Positions 58,194-64,000 of a DNA stretch of 64,000 nt are shown piece by piece. The notes under the pieces were generated by a model that saw nothing but the letters and a program-made list of their open reading frames with translations, made no database searches and was not told the origin of the DNA. Positions within the stretch are counted from its first letter, which is position 1; the number at the start of each line of letters is the position of its first letter. The DNA is taken from positions 29,551 to 93,550 of the forward strand of contig NZ_JADYVD010000031.1 in NCBI RefSeq assembly GCF_020193575.1. The letters are read 5' to 3'. This stretch comes from Ensifer sp. IC4062 (GTDB lineage: Bacteria; Pseudomonadota; Alphaproteobacteria; Rhizobiales; Rhizobiaceae). The position numbers were made by a program, and so were the translations under genes.

Positions 58194-58271
58194 CACTCAA
58201 GGATAAAACGTGCAGCAATTCAAAGTCCCACAGCGTCCCTTGCGCGTGTGACGAGGTGTGCGGCACTGTAA
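58194..58271. repeat. mosaic repeat, type A (first hairpin decayed)
   Basis: The remnant CTCAAGGATAAAACGTGCAG, the linker AATTCAAAGTCCCACAGCG and a second hairpin (CAGCGTCCCTTGCGCGTG to GCACTGTAAG). It lies between exoU and exoX. Confidence 0.7.
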
Positions 58272-58295
58272 GGGCAACCTGCTCAGGGGCCATGA

Positions 58296-58625
58296 TTAGG
58301 GATTGGAGTGGCCCGGGCGGTTCAAACGGCGAATGGAGATCTTGCCTGATTGCTTGTCATCGGACGCGGTCTCAATCGATGCTTTGACGGGAGACAACTT
58401 GCGCCGGTCGCGGACTTCCTTCCAGACCATGAAGACGAGGGCAATGAAATATCCGACTTGCAACAGCACGGCACAAATCAGTGTCTGTATCGCGGTCGAA
58501 GCCAGTGAGCCGTTCAGGAGATAGGTTGCGATGGCAAAAGCCACCAATGCGCCGATCATGCTAACGAGGACGCGCGGCGCAAACATCGCGTTACCGTCCT
58601 TCGGTTTTTCCACAGGTACAGTCAT
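58296..58625 (-). CDS. exoX: exopolysaccharide production repressor ExoX
   Basis: A 109-residue inner-membrane protein with two hydrophobic helices (residues 18-40 and 45-68): APRVLVSMIGALVAFAIATY and QVGYFIALVFMVWKEVRDRR. ExoX lowers succinoglycan synthesis post-translationally, probably through ExoY, and the ratio of the two genes sets output. The C-terminal tail is longer and more basic than I recall. ATG 58625 is used; ATG 58586 (96 residues, MFAPRV) is also plausible. Confidence 0.85.
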   Translation of the reverse strand: MTVPVEKPKDGNAMFAPRVLVSMIGALVAFAIATYLLNGSLASTAIQTLICAVLLQVGYFIALVFMVWKEVRDRRKLSPVKASIETASDDKQSGKISIRRLNRPGHSNP

Positions 58626-59368
58626 AAGACACTTAACCCTCTCCTCCCACTTCCCACTATATTAGTGGTCGCTTTTCTCTTCAACATGCAAACCACAACT
58701 TTGTCGCCACTGCTTCTACCGCGGAAACCTTTCCGTCATCTTCACCGGCAACGGGAGACAAGTCACTTCCGAGTGATCGCGCACACCATACAATTAAAAG
58801 TAGAATATAGAGGTAATTACAACACATCTCCGGAAAATCGGAGTCTAAACGGCCTGCCTTGCCCGCCCCCTAAATTGATAGGGTAAATGCGAACTCATTC
58901 TGATTGCTGCATCTTTCGGCTTTGGCTCGACGCAATTTCCCGATCAACTTTTGTTACAAGTCTATTGCAAAACACCGAGCTAAATGTGCGCCGCAAAACA
59001 AATGATGCAATGCAAAAAGATGAGGCGGAATTACCTCTTGTCAATTTCGCTCTGGCACCCCCTTTGGCCGTTCGAGTGAAACAATGATACGTTCCCTGTA
59101 ATACTTCGCGATCCGTAAGCATTAAATCATACTTATGTTTCGACGTGGCGGGGATGCGACACAACATCTTAGTTATAAATTTCAGATCCTTGTAATTAAA
59201 TTTTAGTAATAGTGCCTGCGTCCGATTGGTCCAAACGGTTGGGAGACGGGGTGCGCCAAAGCGGCCTTGATTTCGCCTTCAAAAAACAAATTCTCACCAT
59301 ACACTCGCGCTAGATGACCCGCGTCCTGCGGGACCGAACAATCGCAAAACGTAAATGGAGTCACCTCT
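58626..59368. other. exoX-exoY divergent regulatory region
   Basis: About 740 bases of AT-rich DNA between divergent exoX and exoY, expected to hold their promoters and regulator sites. A short inverted repeat CCACTATATTAGTGG (58654-58668) lies 29 bases before exoX. No gene was found. Confidence 0.55.
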
Positions 59369-60049
59369 ATGAAGTCCGCGACTCGCTCGGCCAGTTCGCC
59401 GTTTTTTATCGCAAAAGAGACCGGGGTATTCCGGCCGATCGGCGGCATATCAAAACGAAGTTTTGACATCGCCGCGGCGTCCTTGGCTCTCATTTTCTTC
59501 AGCCCGCTCTTCCTGCTCATCATGGCGCTCGTGAAGCTCTCTGACGGCGGGAGTGTTTTCTACGGACACCGCCGCATCGGTCACAACGGCCAGGCCTTCA
59601 AGTGCCTGAAATTCCGAACGATGATGGAGAACGGCGATCGCGTACTGCAAGACTACTTCAAGGCGAATCCTGACGCCTACGAAGAGTGGCGCACGACCCG
59701 CAAGCTGCAGAATGACCCACGGGTAACGGCTGTGGGTGCCGTGTTGCGCAAGCTCAGCCTCGACGAGCTGCCGCAGCTCCTCAACATCATTCGCGGCGAA
59801 ATGAGTGTGGTCGGTCCGCGCCCGGTGGTAGAGGACGAGCTCGAGCTCTATGATTCGGCTGCCGTCTACTACCTGCGCTCGCGCCCCGGTCTCACCGGTC
59901 TTTGGCAGATCAGCGGACGTAATGACGTATCTTACGCCGCCAGAGTGGCCTTCGACACGCAATACGTCCAGAATTGGTCGCTCCTTGTCGACCTTGCCAT
60001 CGTCGTTAAGACGATCCCTGCCGTCTGTTTCTCCCGCGGCAGCTATTGA
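59369..60049 (+). CDS. exoY: undecaprenyl-phosphate galactose phosphotransferase ExoY
   Basis: A 226-residue membrane enzyme that starts succinoglycan by moving galactose-1-phosphate to the lipid carrier. An N-terminal membrane segment (about 33-58) is followed by the sugar-transferase domain: [50 protein letters not shown] and [18 protein letters not shown]. Length and sequence closely match S. meliloti ExoY from memory. It is the first gene of exoYFQZ. Confidence 0.97.
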   Translation: MKSATRSASSPFFIAKETGVFRPIGGISKRSFDIAAASLALIFFSPLFLLIMALVKLSDGGSVFYGHRRIGHNGQAFKCLKFRTMMENGDRVLQDYFKANPDAYEEWRTTRKLQNDPRVTAVGAVLRKLSLDELPQLLNIIRGEMSVVGPRPVVEDELELYDSAAVYYLRSRPGLTGLWQISGRNDVSYAARVAFDTQYVQNWSLLVDLAIVVKTIPAVCFSRGSY

Positions 60050-60111
60050 AACCTTGGCGCTGATTGACCCTCGAGGGTCGAGACAGTGTCAAGCACCAGG
60101 AAATCACGAAA

Positions 60112-61383
60112 ATGCAACCTATCAGAATTTCGGGGGCGTTCGGCGTCTCCAAAAAGCTTTCCTGTTTCGCCCGCGTCGCGCTGATCGCGGTCATTGCTGC
60201 TTCAGGAGCGACCGCGGCACAAGCTGACGAATATCGGCTTGGTGTGATGGACAAGTTGCGCGTCCGCGTTGCCGAGTGGCAGACGGCCCAGGGCGCCGTG
60301 CGCGACTGGTCGGCCGTCAGCGGCGAATACACGATTGGCGCGTCGGGTAATATCTCGCTGCCTTTTGTGGGCGACCTTCCTGCGTCGGGCAAGACGACGA
60401 CGGAAGTCGCGGCCGAGATCGGCATCCAGATGCAGAAGCTTTTCGGTCTGCGCGACCGGCCCTCGGCGTCGGTCGAGATGGCGCAATATCGTCCCGTCTA
60501 CCTTACTGGAGAAGTGGAGACCCCTGGCGAGTATCCCTATGCGCCGAAGATGACCGTGCTCAAGGCCATCAGCCTTGGCGGCGGATTGCGCCGGGCCGAG
60601 AACGGCGGGCGCTTCGTCCGGGACTACATCACCGCGAGCGGCGAATCCGCCGTCCAGGTTGCGGAGCGCAACAGGCTGCTTATCCGCCGCGCCCGGCTCC
60701 AAGCTGAGATCGGCAAGCGCAACAAAATCGAATTGCCCAACGAACTGAAGAACGTCGAGGGGATTGAAAAGCTGCTCGCCAATGAGACGGCTTTGATGGA
60801 GTCGCGCGACAAGCGACAGGAGCGTCAACTGGACGCTCTAGCCGATCTTAAATCGCTTCTTCAAAGCGAGATCGAGTCGCTCGGGAAAAAATCGGAGACG
60901 CAGGCTCGCCAGCTTGAACTCGTCATGGAAGATCGGGAGAAGGTCGACAGCCTCGCTGAAAAGGGACTGGCGTTGAGCCAGCGCAAGCTCGCCCTCGAAC
61001 AACGAGTTGCGGACGTGCAGTCGTCGCTTCTCGACATCGACACCAATTCGCTCAAGGCAAAGCAGGATTACAACAAGGCGACGCAGGACGAGACCAATCT
61101 CCGCAACGATTGGGACGAGCAACTCGCCCAGGAACTGCAAAACACCGAGGCTGAACTCGACACGCTTACGCTGAAGGCCGGCACCAGTCGCGACCTGATG
61201 GCCGAGGCTCTGCTGCAATCGGCCGAAGCGGCACGACTGGAAGAGCAAGAATCCGAGGCGAATATCACTTACTCGATCATCCGTGAAAAGGATGGCAAGC
61301 CGACGGAGATCTCGGCGAACGAGAACACAGAGGTGCTGCCTGGAGACGTCATCAAAGTAAGCGCTGCGCTGGCGATGCGGTGA
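60112..61383 (+). CDS. exoF: outer-membrane polysaccharide export protein ExoF
   Basis: A 423-residue protein with a signal peptide (residues 1-40, ending near ATAAQA). A poly-sugar export (Wza-like) domain follows: YRLGVMDKLRVRVAEWQ and GNISLPFVGDLPASGKTT. A SLBB-like segment has YRPVYLTGEVETPGEYPYA. A long coiled-coil region occupies residues 190-370. ExoF acts with ExoY and ExoP early in assembly and export. ATG 60112 is used, 62 bases after exoY; an upstream frame start at 60064 is not needed. Confidence 0.93.
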   Translation: MQPIRISGAFGVSKKLSCFARVALIAVIAASGATAAQADEYRLGVMDKLRVRVAEWQTAQGAVRDWSAVSGEYTIGASGNISLPFVGDLPASGKTTTEVAAEIGIQMQKLFGLRDRPSASVEMAQYRPVYLTGEVETPGEYPYAPKMTVLKAISLGGGLRRAENGGRFVRDYITASGESAVQVAERNRLLIRRARLQAEIGKRNKIELPNELKNVEGIEKLLANETALMESRDKRQERQLDALADLKSLLQSEIESLGKKSETQARQLELVMEDREKVDSLAEKGLALSQRKLALEQRVADVQSSLLDIDTNSLKAKQDYNKATQDETNLRNDWDEQLAQELQNTEAELDTLTLKAGTSRDLMAEALLQSAEAARLEEQESEANITYSIIREKDGKPTEISANENTEVLPGDVIKVSAALAMR

Positions 61384-61392
61384 GTTCCGGCA

Positions 61393-62673
61393 ATGCGGAT
61401 TTCGAAGGCGAGCCTCGTCAGTCCCGGGACGAATCAGCTTTACGGCACTCTGGCCGTGACGCTGTCGTTGTTCGTCTTCGCTTATTCGCCGCGCTTCGGA
61501 CAGGTTTCGATCCTGTTCTATTACGCCTTGTGGCTGCCTTTGGTCCTCGTCGACTACCGCAAGGTCCTGGGCAACTACGGCAAGTATCTCTGGATCCTCG
61601 CCTTCACTGTCTTTGCCTGCCTTTCGTTCTTCTGGTCGGCGGCGCCCGGGATGACGATGCGCACCGGGGTGCAATATCTCAGCCACGTCGTCTGCGCGCT
61701 TATCGCTATGCGGACGATCGATATCCCTACTCTCACGCGCGGAGGGATCGCCGGCGTCGCCCTTGTCCTTCTCTTTTCGCTGCTTTTCGGTGTGTATCAC
61801 TATGATCCGCTGGATGGTACGTTCAGTTTTGTCGGTGCCTTCTCATCGAAGAACCAGTTGGGCTTCTACGCTTCGCTAGGCATTTATTTCGCCTTCGTTG
61901 CCGTTTTCACGCTTGGCGAGCGCGGCGTCTGGATGGCGGCGGCTGGGGTCTCCGGGTTGATCTCTGCCTACTCGCTTCTGGCTTCGCAGTCGGCGACCTC
62001 GGTCCTGACGACCGCGGCGATCATCGGCCTCTCGCTCGGAATGCGGGTGATATCCGCTCTGCGTCCCTCGAATCGCAAGGGCCTCTTCCTCGCCGCGGCA
62101 ATGTTCAGCGTGATCGCTGCCGTCGCAATCGCCTATAGCGGCGGTATCGATGTGGTACTGGGCGCCTTCGGCAAGAATTCGACCCTCACTGGCCGCACCT
62201 ATCTGTGGCAGCAGGGCATCGACGCGGCAATGGCGTCCCCGATCGTCGGGCTCGGCTACCAGGCCTATTGGATCCAGGGATTTTCAGAGGCGGAGCGGCT
62301 TTGGGAAGAGTTTTACATTACCGCGCGCACCGGCTTCCATTTTCACAATACCTACATCGAGGCAATCGTGGAAACGGGGGCGATCGGCCTCTTGCTGCTG
62401 ACCATGGTATTGGTCACGACGGTCTTCGGTCACCTGAAGCGGTTGCTTTCGGAAGAACGCGATCCGGATTCGATGGTGCTTTTCGGCATTGCGATACTGC
62501 TTCTCATCCGATCTTTCGTCGAGGTCGACATTCTTAATCCGTACCACGTCGGTTCGTTCTTGCTTTATTTTTCGGCGGGCAAGCTGACGATCAAGCGCAC
62601 GCGACCGACCATGAGCTGGCTTTGGCCGGACGACGGGCGTTCTACAGCGTACAGAGTTCGTTTCAGCGCATAG
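61393..62673 (+). CDS. exoQ: succinoglycan polymerase ExoQ (Wzy-like)
   Basis: A 426-residue inner-membrane protein with about ten hydrophobic segments. The O-antigen-ligase/Wzy motif is seen in GKNSTLTGRTYLWQQGIDAA and FHFHNTYIEAIVETGAIGLL, which contain the conserved Arg and His of that family. It joins repeat units in the periplasm under ExoP control. It begins 9 bases after exoF. Length and motifs are complete. Confidence 0.93.
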   Translation: MRISKASLVSPGTNQLYGTLAVTLSLFVFAYSPRFGQVSILFYYALWLPLVLVDYRKVLGNYGKYLWILAFTVFACLSFFWSAAPGMTMRTGVQYLSHVVCALIAMRTIDIPTLTRGGIAGVALVLLFSLLFGVYHYDPLDGTFSFVGAFSSKNQLGFYASLGIYFAFVAVFTLGERGVWMAAAGVSGLISAYSLLASQSATSVLTTAAIIGLSLGMRVISALRPSNRKGLFLAAAMFSVIAAVAIAYSGGIDVVLGAFGKNSTLTGRTYLWQQGIDAAMASPIVGLGYQAYWIQGFSEAERLWEEFYITARTGFHFHNTYIEAIVETGAIGLLLLTMVLVTTVFGHLKRLLSEERDPDSMVLFGIAILLLIRSFVEVDILNPYHVGSFLLYFSAGKLTIKRTRPTMSWLWPDDGRSTAYRVRFSA

Positions 62674-62697
62674 TGCTTGCGTCGTGGGGGCGCTTGG

Positions 62698-63693
62698 ATG
62701 AAAACGATCCACGGGATCCAATATCTGCGCGCTGCGGCAGCGCTGGCGGTGGTGATATTCCATGCCGCAGAAAAGACTGGACATCATTTTGCGGTCGGTG
62801 CGGCCGGCGTTGACGTGTTCTTCGTCATCAGCGGCTTCATCATGTGGGTGATCAGCGATCGCCGGCCCATCACGCCGGTGCGGTTCATGGTCGATCGCAT
62901 CCTCCGCATCGTGCCCATCTATTGGCTGGCGACCATGGTCATGGTCGCCGGAGGGATTGCGGGGCTCTTTCCGAACATGGTCCTATCTGTCGAGCATGTG
63001 CTCGCTTCGCTGTTCTTCATGCCAATGCGCTCTCCGAGCAACGGCGAGATATGGCCAGTCCTCGTGCAGGGCTGGACGCTCAATTTCGAGATGCTTTTCT
63101 ACGCCGTGTTCGCGGCCTCGCTGTTGCTGCCGCGAAACTGGCGCCTGCCTTCGATCGCCGGTTTGTTCCTGCTCATGGTCCTGGCCGGAGTGCTGACCAG
63201 CTTCGACAATGCTTTGATCCTGACCTACACGCGGCCCGTCATCCTTGAGTTCGTGGCAGGCATGGTGATCGGCGAGTTTTGGCTGAAGGGCAGGGTGCCG
63301 CCGCTCGTGGCCGGCGTGACGCTGATCGCTTGCTCGTTCGCCGGTTTCGCGCTTGTCGGCATTCTCCGCCTGCCATTCAACGAATTCACAATGGGCCCGC
63401 TTGCGGTGATGCTCGTCCTCGGCGTTCTCTCGGTCGAGGCTCGCGGATATATTCCCTCGCTACAGTTGCCGAAGCTTCTCGGCAATGCTTCCTACTCGAT
63501 CTACATCTGGCACACCTTCGCGATTTCCGTGGTCGCCAAGGCCGCGTCGATGGCCCGGACCGACGCCTGGATCGCGATGGCCATTTCGGTGCTTTCCGGC
63601 ACGGTGATAGGCATCGCCGGCTATACAATACTGGAGCGTCCGTTACTTTATCGAAAGCGCATGCAACCGGCGGCCCAGAGCCTGGCTGGCTAA
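62698..63693 (+). CDS. exoZ: succinoglycan acetyltransferase ExoZ
   Basis: A 331-residue acyltransferase-3 membrane protein. The N-terminal helix with IQYLRAAAALAVVIFHAAEK carries the catalytic His, and GVDVFFVISGFIMW is the family signature. Eight to ten hydrophobic helices follow, with SYSIYIWHTF near the end. It adds the acetyl group to the repeat unit. ATG 62698 is preferred over 62677 because the family starts with MK-x-I-x-x-IQ. It is 24 bases after exoQ. Confidence 0.92.
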   Translation: MKTIHGIQYLRAAAALAVVIFHAAEKTGHHFAVGAAGVDVFFVISGFIMWVISDRRPITPVRFMVDRILRIVPIYWLATMVMVAGGIAGLFPNMVLSVEHVLASLFFMPMRSPSNGEIWPVLVQGWTLNFEMLFYAVFAASLLLPRNWRLPSIAGLFLLMVLAGVLTSFDNALILTYTRPVILEFVAGMVIGEFWLKGRVPPLVAGVTLIACSFAGFALVGILRLPFNEFTMGPLAVMLVLGVLSVEARGYIPSLQLPKLLGNASYSIYIWHTFAISVVAKAASMARTDAWIAMAISVLSGTVIGIAGYTILERPLLYRKRMQPAAQSLAG

Positions 63694-63788
63694 GCAAAAA
63701 TTGAGCACTCGCCTGTGTCGGCTCGGCGGCCCTGGGTCGCCTTGCCCACCTATCTTAATGTGAGGCGTGTTCTTAGAGGGATGCAAGT

Positions 63789-63824
63789 CTACAGCGCCGC
63801 GCGCTCTCAGGCACGGCGCTGCAG
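63789..63824. repeat. mosaic repeat, second hairpin of type A
   Basis: CTACAGCGCCG (63789-63799) pairs with CGGCGCTGCAG (63814-63824). It lies between the convergent exoZ and exoB genes and may act as a terminator. Confidence 0.75.
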
Positions 63825-63854
63825 TGGCTCGAGTTGTTTCGCAGAGCGCAGAAA

Positions 63855-64000
63855 TCAGACGCCTTGATTTCTACGCGAATGCCAATTCCAGGCGGACTCT
63901 GTAATCGCCGCAAGGTCGTATTGCGGCTCCCAGCCAAGCACCTCGCGTGCCTTGTCGTTGTTGGCGACCAGCGTCGTCGAGTCGCCTTCGCGCCGGTCGG
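63855..64000 (-). CDS. exoB: UDP-glucose 4-epimerase ExoB, C-terminal fragment
   Basis: The window ends inside this gene; 48 codons are visible in the leftward frame. They read DRREGDSTTLVANNDKAREV then LGWEPQYDLAAI and an end in AWNWHSRRNQGV. This is the C-terminus of a GalE-type epimerase (R-R-x-G-D-x-x-x-L-x-A followed by L-G-W-x-P). The position after exoZ in opposite orientation is that of exoB, which supplies UDP-galactose for ExoY. Confidence 0.93.
   Translation of the reverse strand, partial: DRREGDSTTLVANNDKAREVLGWEPQYDLAAITESAWNWHSRRNQGV

Overview
The window reads as a high-GC alphaproteobacterial replicon of the Sinorhizobium/Ensifer group, probably a large secondary replicon. The main reason is the right third: thiD, exoP, exoN, exoO, exoM, exoA, exoL, exoK, exoI, exoU, exoX, exoY, exoF, exoQ, exoZ and exoB in the order and orientation known for the succinoglycan locus of S. 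meliloti pSymB. Gene names rest on remembered family motifs and gene order; no database was searched.

Layout. (1) 1-17430: accessory catabolism. A LysR end, an alpha/beta hydrolase, an RraA-type aldolase, a zinc alcohol dehydrogenase, a LigJ-type 4-oxalomesaconate hydratase, a 4,5-dihydroxyphthalate decarboxylase-like protein, a split ChrA transporter, a TctA/TctB/TctC/TctC tripartite transporter, a 3-hydroxyisobutyrate-dehydrogenase-like reductase, a double cupin, an orphan EutA-like ATPase and a LysR regulator. The parts suggest uptake and lower-pathway degradation of an aromatic or polycarboxylic acid; no ring-cleavage enzyme is visible. (2) 17459-25805: gpmI, then a GntR-controlled amino-sugar locus with a fused NanE-NanK protein and an ABC importer lacking its own ATPase, then a GlcG-like protein and a hotdog thioesterase.

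(3) 27189-44783: a 17.6-kb integrative island, visibly AT-richer than its flanks. It is inserted inside the TPP riboswitch of thiD. The promoter and 5' part of the aptamer lie at the left end and the 3' part lies just before thiD, with a 13-bp repeat (ACCTGATCCGGGT) at both junctions and matching triplets of TGTAGCAA arm-type repeats just inside each end. A tyrosine integrase lies next to the right end. Cargo includes a BsuBI/PstI-type restriction-modification pair, an HNH nuclease with a partner protein, a SIR2-like protein, an FRG-domain protein, a Tai-type immunity protein, a serine recombinase and several small secreted or membrane proteins. A 1.5-kb gene-free stretch (38950-40472) contains the most unusual signal here: 26 CAG trinucleotides spaced 9-11 bp apart (mean 10.3) over 260 bp, followed by AT-rich DNA with nested inverted repeats.

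(4) 44930-64000: thiD and the exo cluster. The cluster is damaged in its middle: exoH is an in-frame deletion remnant, exoI has an in-frame amber codon, and exoT, exoW and exoV are missing between exoI and exoU. The core glycosyltransferases, ExoY, ExoF, ExoP, ExoQ and ExoZ look intact. Two-hairpin mosaic repeats recur between genes across the non-island DNA.
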